Source of the DNA: Halopiger djelfimassiliensis
GTDB taxonomy: Archaea > Halobacteriota > Halobacteria > Halobacteriales > Natrialbaceae
Reading direction: 5' to 3'
Assembly (NCBI RefSeq): GCF_000455365.1
Contig: NZ_HG315684.1
Span: forward strand, 581,611 to 645,610
DNA length: 64,000 bases
Part shown: positions 25,047-33,621 of the stretch, piece by piece
Layout: the number at the start of each line of letters is the position of its first letter
Numbering within the stretch: position 1 is the stretch's first letter
Position numbers and translations under genes: made by a program
Notes under the pieces: model-generated
What the model was told of the DNA's origin: nothing
Database searches by the model: none
Seen by the model: only the letters and a program-made list of their open reading frames with translations

Positions 25047-25730
25047 CTACGTCGTAAACGTAAGGACGTGTCCGTCGGGATCGCGAACGACGACCCGTTC
25101 GTCGTCGACGCGGTCGACGCGGGCGACGCGATCCGAAACCGCCTCGAGCGCCCCGGTCGGCTCGCTGGTTTCGAACCCCAGATCGACGTGGACCCCGCCA
25201 CGGGCGTCCGCGATCCCCAACTGGGGCTCCCACAACTCGAGTGCCATCGGTCCAGCCATCCGGACGCGGTTCCGGTCGTCGCCGGCGTCGACCGTCTCGA
25301 ACCCCAGCTCGGTATAAAACGACGCCGCACGCTCTATCTCCTCGACCTCGAGGACCACCTCGAAGATCCCGTCGATCCCCGGGCCGGCGACGTCCTGCTG
25401 TCCGAGTTCGACGCAGTTGCGGTCGGGATCGTACAGGTACAGCGACTTCGCCGGACCGAACTGGGCTTGCTCGAGGTCGTACTCGTCCTCGAGGCGGTCC
25501 CACCACTCGTCGTACTCCGCGGCCGGAATCGAGAACGCGTAGTGGGTGTGCAACCCGCCGCGGGGAACCCCGTCCGGCCGCCGGCAGACGAGGTCCGTTT
25601 CGCCCGCCGCAAAAACGAGTTCCGTCTCGCCCTGCGTCCGGAGATCGAGCCCCAGCGTCTCGCCGTAGAACGCCCGCGCCGACTCGAGATACTTGACCTC
25701 GAGTGCGAGCCAGGACAGCCCGGTGAGCAT
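25047..25730 (-). CDS. VOC-superfamily (glyoxalase/dioxygenase-like) protein
   Basis: 227 aa made of two vicinal-oxygen-chelate modules. Module 1 (about 1-115) starts LSWLALEVKYLESARAFYGETLGLDLR and ends LYLYDPDRNCVELGQQ. Module 2 (about 122-227) begins FEVVLEVEEIERAASFYTELGFETV and ends RVVVRDPDGHVLTFTT. The repeated FY-x-LGF and DPDxxxxE/T motifs mark the fold. Candidate metal ligands include His62 and Glu residues at module ends. Exact reaction unknown: extradiol dioxygenase-like or glyoxalase-like activity are the family options. Confidence 0.82.
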   Translation of the reverse strand: MLTGLSWLALEVKYLESARAFYGETLGLDLRTQGETELVFAAGETDLVCRRPDGVPRGGLHTHYAFSIPAAEYDEWWDRLEDEYDLEQAQFGPAKSLYLYDPDRNCVELGQQDVAGPGIDGIFEVVLEVEEIERAASFYTELGFETVDAGDDRNRVRMAGPMALELWEPQLGIADARGGVHVDLGFETSEPTGALEAVSDRVARVDRVDDERVVVRDPDGHVLTFTT

Positions 25731-25857
25731 ACCTCACCCTACTCGGGGCAAGGGCATAAGCGTCGGCGGTCACGGTGACGAGAACACCCAGTTGCCGATC
25801 GGCGGCGATGCACGCCTCTACTGACACGTTTATACTCCGAGCGAGCCAACGAGGCGT

Positions 25858-26562
25858 ATGAGCTTTCGGATCGACGAGTCATCGACCGAGTTCGCCGAGA
25901 TCGATCGCTTCGACGGCGGCGTCGGCTGGATCGCCCATCCCGACGAACGGATGCAACGAGCGAGCCACGCGCTCGTCGTCGACGGCGACAAAACGGCCGG
26001 CGACGGCGACGTCTGGCTCTTCGATCCCATCGACGTCGAGGGACTTGACGAGTTGCTCGCGGAGTTCGGGACGGTCGCCGGCGTCGCGGTGCTTCTCGAT
26101 CGCCACGTCCGCGACGCCGACGAGATCGCGAGTCGTCACAACGTCCCCGTCTACCTCCCCGACTTCTTCGAGGGCGTGACCGGGGGGATCGACTCCCCGG
26201 TCGCCCGGTTTTCCGACGAACTCTCCGATACCGGTCTCGAAGCACACACGGTGATCGACAACCGCTTCTGGCAGGAAACGGCCATCTACGACCCCGAAGG
26301 CGGAACGCTGCTGGTCCCCGAATCGGTCGGAACGGCCGAATATTTCCGCGCCGGCGACGAACGGCTCGGCGTCCACCCGATGTGCCGACCCGTGCCACCA
26401 CGCGGAGTACTCGAGCGGTTCGCGCCCGATCGCGTGCTCGTCGGTCACGGCCCGGGTATCACCGACCGCGCGCCCGCCGCGCTCGAGAGCGCGCTCTCGA
26501 ACGCGCGTCGACGGTCGCCCCGCCTGTATGCGGGGCTCGTCCGACAGGCCCTGCCGATCTAG
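25858..26562 (+). CDS. MBL-fold-like protein lacking the metal motif
   Basis: 234 aa conserved-looking cytosolic protein. The order IGW-type N-terminus, SHALVVDGD, WLFDP, VAVLLDRHVRDADEIAS, VPVYLPDFFEGV, LLVPESVG and finally DRVLVGHGPGITD follows the strand order of metallo-beta-lactamase-fold proteins, but the HxHxDH metal motif is replaced (DRHVRDADE). It is therefore either an inactive binding protein or a divergent hydrolase. Its stop is 51 bp from the next gene on the same strand, so the two may be co-transcribed. Confidence 0.6.
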   Translation: MSFRIDESSTEFAEIDRFDGGVGWIAHPDERMQRASHALVVDGDKTAGDGDVWLFDPIDVEGLDELLAEFGTVAGVAVLLDRHVRDADEIASRHNVPVYLPDFFEGVTGGIDSPVARFSDELSDTGLEAHTVIDNRFWQETAIYDPEGGTLLVPESVGTAEYFRAGDERLGVHPMCRPVPPRGVLERFAPDRVLVGHGPGITDRAPAALESALSNARRRSPRLYAGLVRQALPI

Positions 26563-26612
26563 CGCCCGGTGACGGACTCGACTCGCGTTCGAGCCCGGAC
26601 ACCGGCCACGGC

Positions 26613-27086
26613 ATGAAACTCACGGGGCATACACCTAACTACGAGCTACCCGTAGCCCACACCGTGGTCTATATCACGCGCGCCCTCGTCGACGTCTTGC
26701 TCGATCTGGCCCGCGAGGCCGACCCGGACCGCGTGGCGACCGGCGTCTCGGTTACCCCTGCGAGGGATCTCGAGGGAGCCGAGGCGTTACCCCCCGACGC
26801 GCCGGTCTTTACCGACTTCCTTCTCCCCGATCCCGGCAATTCGGTCAACGCCGTCTTCGGCGTCGACCTCTCGACGCCCGCACGGGAGGCACAGGGGCGG
26901 TTCGTCTCCCATCCCATCCGGAAACTCGAGGTGACGAAACGGGACGATCTCGCACAGGTCGTCTTCGTCGCCGTGCCGCCGTGGCAGGATCGCCCGGAGT
27001 CGTTTGCCGCGTTCGATCGGGCCGGTAACCGACAGCCACTCGAGATCGTCGACGCCGAACCGACGACGCAGTCGCTCTCGCGGTGA
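26613..27086 (+). CDS. conserved haloarchaeal hypothetical protein
   Basis: 157 aa from the ATG at 26613; the longer open frame upstream overlaps the preceding gene. MKLTGHTPNYELPVAHTVVYITRALVD, a helix with LLDLAREADPDRV, FTDFLLPDPGNSVNAVFGVDLS and GRFVSHPI ... FVAVPPW are well-ordered segments. The family is not recognised by me. The protein has alternating strands and helices, no signal peptide and no membrane segments. It lies on the same strand right after the MBL-like gene, which may hint at a shared pathway. Confidence 0.65.
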   Translation: MKLTGHTPNYELPVAHTVVYITRALVDVLLDLAREADPDRVATGVSVTPARDLEGAEALPPDAPVFTDFLLPDPGNSVNAVFGVDLSTPAREAQGRFVSHPIRKLEVTKRDDLAQVVFVAVPPWQDRPESFAAFDRAGNRQPLEIVDAEPTTQSLSR

Positions 27087-27116
27087 CGGCCGCCTCGAAA
27101 AACGGTGTCGAGATAG

Positions 27117-27242
27117 CTACCCGGTCGGCGATGGCCAGTTTCCGTCGTCGATAATGCGGTCGATGATGCTCCCGCGGTTTCGATTCCGATCGTCGTCCTC
27201 GCCGTCTCGGTCAGGCGATGGGAAGTCCGGAATGTGTGGCAT
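27117..27242 (-). CDS. 41-aa microprotein
   Basis: Reads MPHIPDFPSPDRDGEDDD followed by RNRNRGSIIDRIIDDGNWPSPTG. The composition (acidic and polar with a short amphipathic helix) and an ATG start are plausible for a haloarchaeal small protein, and it fills an otherwise empty gap. There is no second line of support such as a ribosome-binding site or known relatives, so treat it as tentative. Confidence 0.3.
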   Translation of the reverse strand: MPHIPDFPSPDRDGEDDDRNRNRGSIIDRIIDDGNWPSPTG

Positions 27243-27358
27243 ATCTCGCCCCCGGGCCTAGCTAGATGCGTCGAGACGGAAAATAACCCGGGCGACGACT
27301 CGCCGGCCGCCGACCGCCACTCACGGTTCGGGCGGCCGGTTTCGGACGGCCGAACCGC

Positions 27359-27568
27359 TCACTCGAGGTAGCCGAGTCCGCGAAGCTGTTCGGTGATCTC
27401 TTCGAACTCCGCTTCGGTGAGGTGGCCTTCCTTCTGGTGTTGGATGACGATACTTCGAAGCAGGAACCGAACGAGATCGCTCGTACTCTGGAAACTGGTG
27501 CCTTCGATCGTCTCCTCGACGCGATCGGCGAGATCCTTCGGGATCGAAACCGTGGTGTATTCGGTCAT
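27359..27568 (-). CDS. ribbon-helix-helix (CopG-like) regulator
   Basis: 69 aa. MTEYTTVSIPKDLADRVEETIEGTSFQSTSDLVRFLLRSIV has the strand (TTVSIP) and two helices of an RHH DNA-binding domain, where paired strands enter the DNA major groove. The C-terminal acidic helix (LTEAEFEEITEQLRGLGYLE) may bind a partner. I start at the ATG at 27568; the longer frame upstream is antisense to the next gene. No toxin gene is beside it, so it is more likely a small regulator than an antitoxin. It is divergent from the DUF5789-type gene across 99 bp. Confidence 0.8.
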   Translation of the reverse strand: MTEYTTVSIPKDLADRVEETIEGTSFQSTSDLVRFLLRSIVIQHQKEGHLTEAEFEEITEQLRGLGYLE

Positions 27569-27640
27569 ACTGAATACTCCGTCGCAGGACCCAAATGCGT
27601 GTCGACAGGGACGACGACTCCGCCGTCTTCGTAGCGGTTT

Positions 27641-27650
27641 TTTATATTCG
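27641..27650 (+). promoter_or_regulatory. TATA box of the DUF5789-type gene
   Basis: tttatattcg ends 17 bp before the ATG at 27668, and the same AT-run begins a few bases earlier. It is followed by a cgcctgcgaataactgcg stretch. The position fits a promoter with no or almost no leader. Confidence 0.45.
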
Positions 27651-27667
27651 CCTGCGAATAACTGCGT

Positions 27668-27997
27668 ATGGGAGTCCGGCCACCATCGAGCGGAGACGAC
27701 GACGAACCCGAGAGTATCGAATTCGGTATCGCCGCCGTCGACGCCCGCCTCAAGGACGCTGACCTTTCCTTTCCGGCGACGAAAGACGACGTCGCGGCAG
27801 CACTCGGCCACGAACACATCCCTTACGACGTGCACGGAAACGATGTCGCCCTCGGCGAGGTTCTCGAGGCGGTCGACGCCGAGGAGTTTCAGTCCCGACA
27901 GGAGCTACTGAACGAACTCCACGAACCCTTCGAGGAGTACCGACGGCACCACTCGGGTGGCGTGTTCCAACAGGTTCGGTCGATGCTTCCCTTCTAG
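27668..27997 (+). CDS. DUF5789-type small haloarchaeal protein
   Basis: 109 aa. The N-terminus is acidic; the core reads ESIEFGIAAVDARLKDADLSFPATKDDVAAALG then VALGEVLEAVDAEEFQSRQELL. From memory this resembles a haloarchaeal family of unknown function (DUF5789), small helical proteins in which a DARL...FPA motif is conserved. The 3' end overlaps the convergent glycosyltransferase gene by 4 bp. The role is unknown. Confidence 0.7.
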   Translation: MGVRPPSSGDDDEPESIEFGIAAVDARLKDADLSFPATKDDVAAALGHEHIPYDVHGNDVALGEVLEAVDAEEFQSRQELLNELHEPFEEYRRHHSGGVFQQVRSMLPF

Positions 27998-29040
27998 GTG
28001 TCGTCGTTTCGGTCTCGCTCTCCCGTCTCGCGTGTGATCCGTTCGAGTCGGCGTCGTTGTTCCCGGTGTAAGGTCACGAGCAGGTCCGAGAGCACGCCGA
28101 ACATCAACAACTGGACGCCGAGCAACACCGCAGCGGCCGAGACGACCGCGAGGATTTCGTGGCCCTGCTGGTACTGGATCCATTCCCAGAGAACGTACGT
28201 CGCAACGAAGCCGCCCGCGAGAATACCGGTCACGCCGAGGCTTCCAAAGTAAAACAGCGGGTTGTTGGTCTTTGCCAGCGAGTACAGTGCCAGAACGATC
28301 GTCCCGCCGTCCTTGAGCGGGTGAAGGTTCGTCTCCGATTCGTCGGGCCGGGCGCTGTAACTGATCGGGACGACCGTCGTCTCGACGCCGTGTTTTACGC
28401 ACTCGACGGCGAGTTCGGTCTCGATCGTGAAGCCGTCCGAATCGAGCGACAGGCGCTCGAAGGAGTCGACGGTAAACGCTCGGTAGCCGGACAGAATGTC
28501 CTCGTAGTCGGCCCCGTGAATGACACGGAACGCCCGATTGATCATCCGGTTGCCAAAGCCGTTGAGCGCACGCATCGCGTCGTCGTCCATGTCCGCAAAC
28601 CGGTTCCCGATGACGTGGTCGTAGCCCCGCGAGAGGGGCTCGAGCATCCGATCCGCGTCGGCCGGATCGTAGGTGCCGTCGCCGTCGAGCATCAGGACGT
28701 ACGGGACGGTGATGTACTCGACCGCCTCTCGAACGGCTTGACCTTTCCCGTCGCCGGACTGGGTCAGGACCTGCGCCCCGTGTTCGCTTGCGATCTCGCG
28801 CGTCTCGTCGTCCGAACCGCCGTCGATGACGACGACGTTCGTGTAGCCGTGCTCGTGAAAGCCGTCGATAACGTCGCCGATCGTCGCTGCCTCGTTCAGC
28901 GTCGGAATGAGGATACAGACCTCGTCGGCAGAGATCTCGCGCGTCCGCTCGCTCGCGGTCATGGCGACGACCTCTCCGCTGTGAGTGGTCGTTTCCGCGC
29001 GAGTCCCATCGTTCTCCATCGCCAGCCACTCATCGGTCAT
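27994..29040 (-). CDS. aglJ: AglJ-like dolichol-phosphate glycosyltransferase
   Basis: Family 2 glycosyltransferase likely adding the first sugar to dolichol phosphate on the cytoplasmic side. The GT-A domain (about 38-250) has ILIPTLNEAATIGDVI, VIDGGSDDETREIA, and the metal site MLDGDGTYDPAD (DxD-like). DILSGYRAFTVDSF and ETELAVECVKHG are typical of the dolichyl-phosphate mannose synthase group. Two C-terminal membrane helices (about 270-330) anchor it. Starts are possible at 29040 or at 28962 (MTASERTRE); the second fits known relatives better. It marks the left end of the N-glycosylation island. Confidence 0.82.
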   Translation of the reverse strand: MTDEWLAMENDGTRAETTTHSGEVVAMTASERTREISADEVCILIPTLNEAATIGDVIDGFHEHGYTNVVVIDGGSDDETREIASEHGAQVLTQSGDGKGQAVREAVEYITVPYVLMLDGDGTYDPADADRMLEPLSRGYDHVIGNRFADMDDDAMRALNGFGNRMINRAFRVIHGADYEDILSGYRAFTVDSFERLSLDSDGFTIETELAVECVKHGVETTVVPISYSARPDESETNLHPLKDGGTIVLALYSLAKTNNPLFYFGSLGVTGILAGGFVATYVLWEWIQYQQGHEILAVVSAAAVLLGVQLLMFGVLSDLLVTLHREQRRRLERITRETGERDRNDDT

Positions 29041-29144
29041 CCCGCAAAAGCGTACTGATAGGCGGTGCCGTTCGAGCGCGGAACTGCCCGGTGTGTCGTC
29101 GGTGGAAGCAACTCACCCGTTTCGAGTGTAACGAAAGCACGGGA

Positions 29145-30440
29145 TCACCAGGTCAGACCCTCGTACACCTCGAGTTCGTCCTCGTCGACGGCGATTCGAC
29201 GACCGTCGGCGACGATACGACGGGCCATCCCTTCGAACGCGAGGTCGTCGAACTCCGGCCAGCCGGTCGCGACGACCGCGCCGTCGGCCCCCTCGAGTGC
29301 GTCGTCGGCCGACTCGGCGTACTCGATGTCGAGGTCGGGATACCGTTCGCGAACGTTCACCATCGCGACCGGATCGTACGCCACGACCTCGGCACCGCGC
29401 TCGCGGAGATCCCGGATCACGTCCAGCGCACGCGATTTCCGGATGTCGTCGGTTCCCGGCTTGAACGCCAGCCCGAGGACGGCGATACGGCTCCTCTCGA
29501 GTGCGACGTGGGTCGCCAACAAGTCGACGAGTCGTCGAGGTTGTCCGTCGTTGACCGCGACGACCGCATCGAGCAAGTCGGGATCGTATCCCTGCTCGCG
29601 GGCACCCGCTCTGAGTGCGTTGACGTCCTTCGGAAAACACGATCCGCCCCAGCCCAGTCCCGACCGCATGAACCGGTCGGAGATCCGGTCGTCGAGTCCC
29701 ACGGCCTCGAGCACGTCGTAGGCGTCAGCGCCGTACGCTTTGGCGATGTTGCCGAGTTCGTTGACCAACGAGACTTTCGACGCGAGGAAGGCGTTGTTCG
29801 CGTACTTGATGAGTTCGGCCTCTCGAACGCCGGTCTCGACGAGAGCGGTCTCCTCGCGCTCGAGAAGCGGGGCATAGAGGCTACGGAGTGTGGCCGCGGC
29901 GTCGTCGGTCGTCGCGCCGATGACGACCTTGTCCGGTTCGAGGAAGTCCTCGACCGCCGTCCCCATCCGCAGGAACTCCGGGTTCATTGCCAGTTCGATA
30001 CCGTCACCGACCGCTGTCCCGGACTCGGTCTCGAGGATCGGCCCGACGACGTCCTCGGTCGTGCCCGGCAAAACCGTACTCTTGACGACGACGAGATGCT
30101 CGTCGCGTTTGTCCGCGAGTGCCCGACCGAGCGATTCCGCGCCGACCTGCATCGGTGCCAGATCGAGACTGCCGTCCGCGGTCTGGGGCGTGGGTAGACA
30201 GAGAAACGTCACGTCAGTCCCGCGAACTTCGCTATAGTCGGTAGTCGCACGGAGGGTCGTACCCGCGTGGCTCTCGATCCGTTCCTCGAGACCCGACTCG
30301 TGGATCGGCGCGTCGCCGGCGTTGATCGTGGCGACGACCTCCTCGTCGATTTCGACGTTGACGACGTGATGCCCGAGATCAGCGAGGCACGCGGCGACGG
30401 TGGTTCCGACATAGCCGCTGCCGACGATAGAAACGTCCAT
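29145..30440 (-). CDS. aglM: UDP-glucose/UDP-sugar 6-dehydrogenase (AglM-like)
   Basis: Oxidises the C6 of a UDP-hexose to the uronic acid in two NAD-linked steps. The 431-aa protein has the N-terminal Rossmann loop SIVGSGYVGTTVAACLADLGH, catalytic Lys region YANNAFLASKVSLVNELGN, active-site Cys in GWGGSCFPKDVNAL, and the C-terminal UDP-binding domain (LGLAFKPGTDDIRKSRALDVI). I choose the ATG at 30440, which gives the standard MDVSIVGSGYVG. UDP-glucuronate would be the donor for AglG-type transferases in the same island. A UDP-ManNAc dehydrogenase is the alternative. Confidence 0.85.
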   Translation of the reverse strand: MDVSIVGSGYVGTTVAACLADLGHHVVNVEIDEEVVATINAGDAPIHESGLEERIESHAGTTLRATTDYSEVRGTDVTFLCLPTPQTADGSLDLAPMQVGAESLGRALADKRDEHLVVVKSTVLPGTTEDVVGPILETESGTAVGDGIELAMNPEFLRMGTAVEDFLEPDKVVIGATTDDAAATLRSLYAPLLEREETALVETGVREAELIKYANNAFLASKVSLVNELGNIAKAYGADAYDVLEAVGLDDRISDRFMRSGLGWGGSCFPKDVNALRAGAREQGYDPDLLDAVVAVNDGQPRRLVDLLATHVALERSRIAVLGLAFKPGTDDIRKSRALDVIRDLRERGAEVVAYDPVAMVNVRERYPDLDIEYAESADDALEGADGAVVATGWPEFDDLAFEGMARRIVADGRRIAVDEDELEVYEGLTW

Positions 30441-30561
30441 AGCGTTCGGCCCAACAGACAGCGCAAGAGGCTTAGTCGTTTTTGGTTCCGTCCGGACCGG
30501 GATCGGACCGTTCGTGATTCGTCCTCGAGACCTCGGTGTTACGCGATCGGCGTACACATCG

Positions 30562-31941
30562 TTAGCCGTCGAGAATGGTCGCGATGTGCTGTCGCATCCG
30601 CGAACCGATCGGAATGTTCGCACAGCGATCGTCGAGGCCGATCGTCTGCAAGAGAAGACTCGAGTCGTCGAGCAAGGAAAGTTGCAGATACGTTCCTTCC
30701 CGGTAGCCGTCGCTCGTCCGGGTCATATCGATTATTTTCAACGTCTCGTACTCGCGGAGTTGATCGGTGATTCGTTTTTTCCCGAGGACGTTCGCGTCGA
30801 TCGCCTCGGCGAACGCCCGATAGACCCGATACATCTCGGTCGCCTTGAACGCCGACCGGTCGGTAAACTCGTCCATCGTCGCGAGGGCGGCGATCGCGAT
30901 CTTCGCCTGCGTCGGACAGCCCCGAATCAGGTCCTGAATCCGGGTGACCTCCGCGTCGTCGTTTGCTACGCGGACGTGTTCTTCCCGAACGCGCTCGGCG
31001 TCGTTCTCTCGAGCGACCTCGCCGGCGAGCCGAAAGAGATCGATCGCGCGCCGTGCGTCGCCGTGTTCCTGTGCGGAGAACGCAGAACAGAGCGGAACGA
31101 CGTCATCCGTGAGGACGTCGTCGCGGTATGCGTCGCGCCGACGATTCAAGATGTCTCCGAGTTGGTTCGCGTCGTACGCCGGGAAGACGATCTCGTCGGG
31201 GGAGAACGAACTCTCGACGCGAGTATCGAGTCGGTCGCCGTACTTGAGGTCGTTGCTGATGCCGACGACCGTGATGCTCGCCTCGACGTCGTTTTCCTCC
31301 CCGGCTCGCGAGAGCTGCATGAGGAGTTTGCTGTCGTCGGCTTCCTCGGGGGGAACGTTCTGGACGTCATCGGGCGGTGCGAGCCGATCGATCTCGTCGA
31401 GGACGACGATGATCGCGTCGTACAGGTCGTCGATGACCGCCCAGAGTCGATCGTAGTACGCTCCGGTCGAGATACCCGAGTGTGGGATCGTGATCCCGGT
31501 TTCGTCGGGATCGTTGAGGCTCTTTGCGAGGTGGATTACGGTCTGGACCTCCGAGCGGCGTTGGGCGCAGTCGATGACCGCTCGTCCGATTCGGACCCCG
31601 TTTTCCTCGCCGCGCTCGACGACTTCGCGGCTGACGTACCGCGTAACGAGGGTCTTTCCCGATCCGGATTTCCCGAGCAGGAGGGTTCCCTTTCCCGTCC
31701 CGCCGGAGATGGTCGGCTTGAGACGACGGGCAACGGTTTCGATCTGATTGTTTCGACCGACGATCTTGTTCTGATCCGGAACGTGATCGATACGAAGTAA
31801 ATCCTCGTTGGCGAAAATCCGGTCTTTCTCGTCGAGAACCGACAGCGGATCGTCGCGGGATTCGGAGCGAGAATGGGCAACGGCCCCATGCTCGGCGGCG
31901 TACTCGCCGAGCGATCGCAGTCCCTCCGTTCGTAAAGACAT
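30562..31941 (-). CDS. orc1/cdc6: Orc1/Cdc6-family replication initiator
   Basis: 459-aa AAA+ protein that binds origin recognition boxes and loads the MCM helicase. Features: Walker A LLGKSGSGKTLVTRY (about 90), Walker B VVLDEIDRLAPP (about 185), sensor 1 VVGISNDLKYGDRLDTRVESSF, sensor 2 GDARRAIDLFRLAGEVA, and a C-terminal winged helix (about 350-440). The start ATG at 31941 directly abuts an origin-box repeat, so the protein probably represses its own gene. The origin with six repeats lies immediately upstream. Confidence 0.94.
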   Translation of the reverse strand: MSLRTEGLRSLGEYAAEHGAVAHSRSESRDDPLSVLDEKDRIFANEDLLRIDHVPDQNKIVGRNNQIETVARRLKPTISGGTGKGTLLLGKSGSGKTLVTRYVSREVVERGEENGVRIGRAVIDCAQRRSEVQTVIHLAKSLNDPDETGITIPHSGISTGAYYDRLWAVIDDLYDAIIVVLDEIDRLAPPDDVQNVPPEEADDSKLLMQLSRAGEENDVEASITVVGISNDLKYGDRLDTRVESSFSPDEIVFPAYDANQLGDILNRRRDAYRDDVLTDDVVPLCSAFSAQEHGDARRAIDLFRLAGEVARENDAERVREEHVRVANDDAEVTRIQDLIRGCPTQAKIAIAALATMDEFTDRSAFKATEMYRVYRAFAEAIDANVLGKKRITDQLREYETLKIIDMTRTSDGYREGTYLQLSLLDDSSLLLQTIGLDDRCANIPIGSRMRQHIATILDG

Positions 31942-32632
31942 ACACCGCGTTTCAAATGAAATCGTCTTAGTCCTTTCCTTCCACCCACACCCGCCGTTCG
32001 AATCCCACTACTCGACCGGCGTTTGAATCCGACACCGGATTTCGGATGAAAGATCGCACGACCGAAGGCGGGACGGTCATCGGTCCCACACCGGATTTCA
32101 GATGATTTCGCCAACGAACGGCCTCGTGGGACCGGTGCGGTCACGCCCACACCGTATTTCAAATGAAATCGGTCGGAACCGAAGTGACAGTTCGGGAGGC
32201 CCATGAAGCGAGAAGACACCGTTCAAGTACTCGAGAACGGACGAGTTGCCGATCGGAAGCGGTCGGTCGCCGAAATCATCTGAAATCCGGTGTCGAACAC
32301 ACCTCGCTTCCACCGACCGACCGAACGAGCGTCCGGAGACACGACAGCGAACGTCACCGGGTAAACTTAAATAGGGTTCGGATATCCTACCGATCTTCGT
32401 ATTCGGCCATTTCAGTGCCGAAATCGCATTCTGATCATCGGACTCTTCCACATATATTACCTATACAGTAATAGTTATAATATAAAACAAACGGGGTCGT
32501 CGGTCACACCGGATGGAACCATCCCGAATCAGCCTGCAATAGCTTTCTCGAGCCGGATATCCGTTCTTGCTTTCCCCTCTCCGTTCTCTCCCTCCCCTGT
32601 TCGATAGGCCGAAATCATCTGAAATCCGGTGT
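31942..32632. other. oriC: replication origin (ORB repeats and unwinding element)
   Basis: Six copies of a 23-bp box with core ACACCGGATTTCAnATGA occur: forward at 31942, 32032, 32088 and 32149, and inverted at 32271-32293 and 32610-32632. They surround an AT-rich run at 32451-32491 (catatattacctatacag ... tataatataaaac), the likely duplex-unwinding element. Boxes pointing toward the AT-rich run from both sides next to an orc1/cdc6 gene are the defining layout of haloarchaeal origins. The box differs from the commonest haloarchaeal ORB, so it probably belongs to this particular Orc. Confidence 0.85.
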
Positions 32633-32719
32633 GGGAGGGAGAGGAACCCACCAGTACGCTACCGAACCCGGACAGTAACAGTTCGAAACACAGAACCAGC
32701 CCAATACGTCGACGGAAGC

Positions 32720-33454
32720 CTACTCGGCCGGCGTCGCTACTTCGCCGTCCTCGATCCGTGTTTCCGCTTCGTCTCGGTCCTCGGGATAGCCGACGTCGAT
32801 CCGCCACCCGTCCATCCGGATCGCGTCGATTGTTCGCCCGGACTGAATGAGCAGATCGATCGCGTCGGGGAGTTCGTACTCCCCGCGAGCGGACGGCTGC
32901 ACGAGGTGACACGCATGAAAGATCGCAGGCGTAAACGTATAGAAGCCGGTCATAACCAGGTTAGACGGCGGCTCGTCCGGTTTCTCCATGACCTCGACGA
33001 TCTCACCGTACTCGTTGGTGTCGAGAACGCCGTACCTGGACGCCTCCTCGTAGGGAACTTCCTCGACGAGAAACGCCGCATCGGCCCGGTCTTCGCGCTG
33101 TCGGTTGATAACGTCCCCGAGGTTGGCCCGGAAGACGTTGTCCCCGAGCATGAGGACGAAATCGTCGTCGACGTGTGGTTCCGCCTGTAGGATGGCGTGT
33201 GCCAGCCCCAACTGTTCGCGCTGGTGGGCGTAGGTTATCGGCACCCCCTCGTACTCGTCGCCGTATCGTTCGATAATCTGTTCTTTCTGATAGCCGACGA
33301 CGACGATGAACTCGGTTACACCGATCTCGAGGAGATTATCGAAGACGTCCTCGATGAGGGGTTTGCCGTCGACTTCAACGAGGACCTTGGGTTTGTCCTC
33401 GGTGAGCGGCCGAAGGCGCGTCCCTTTGCCTGCGGCCAACACGACTGCTTGCAT
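32720..33454 (-). CDS. aglF: sugar-1-phosphate nucleotidylyltransferase (AglF-like)
   Basis: Makes an NDP-sugar (probably UDP-glucose) from NTP and sugar-1-phosphate. 244 aa with the nucleotide-binding signature AVVLAAGKGTRLRPLTEDKPK, the metal Asp in MLGDNVFRANL, EKPDEPPSNLVMTGFY, and the final WRIDVGYPEDRDEA segment containing the second metal ligand. The ATG at 33454 places M-Q-A-V-V at the N-terminus; a TATA-like tatatatt lies at about 33479-33488. The C-terminal left-handed helix domain of longer homologues is missing, as usual for this group. Confidence 0.87.
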   Translation of the reverse strand: MQAVVLAAGKGTRLRPLTEDKPKVLVEVDGKPLIEDVFDNLLEIGVTEFIVVVGYQKEQIIERYGDEYEGVPITYAHQREQLGLAHAILQAEPHVDDDFVLMLGDNVFRANLGDVINRQREDRADAAFLVEEVPYEEASRYGVLDTNEYGEIVEVMEKPDEPPSNLVMTGFYTFTPAIFHACHLVQPSARGEYELPDAIDLLIQSGRTIDAIRMDGWRIDVGYPEDRDEAETRIEDGEVATPAE

Positions 33455-33592
33455 ACTGGTGTGCATTTTATTCGCACAATATATACTTTCGGGGACAGCG
33501 ATTCGTGGACAGATACTGGTAATGCACTATTATACCGGTGCGAAGCGTCCGTGGTCGTTTGCCATCCGTTGTTAATCCACTAGCCCGAACCG

Positions 33593-33600
33593 TTTTTACA
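33593..33600 (+). promoter_or_regulatory. TATA box of the first epimerase gene
   Basis: tttttaca ends 21 bp before the ATG at 33622, giving a leaderless or near-leaderless transcript. It lies in the divergent gap between the AglF-like gene and the plus-strand sugar-gene run. Confidence 0.45.
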
Positions 33601-33621
33601 TGGGGACGGAAAAACGCAGAT

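Noticed and set aside
29091-30197. 368-codon frame antisense to the aglM-like gene
   Set aside because: The sense gene has all UDP-sugar dehydrogenase motifs; antisense composition is unnatural.
32098-32451. 117-codon minus-strand frame in the origin region
   Set aside because: It spans several ORB boxes and its sequence is translated repeats.
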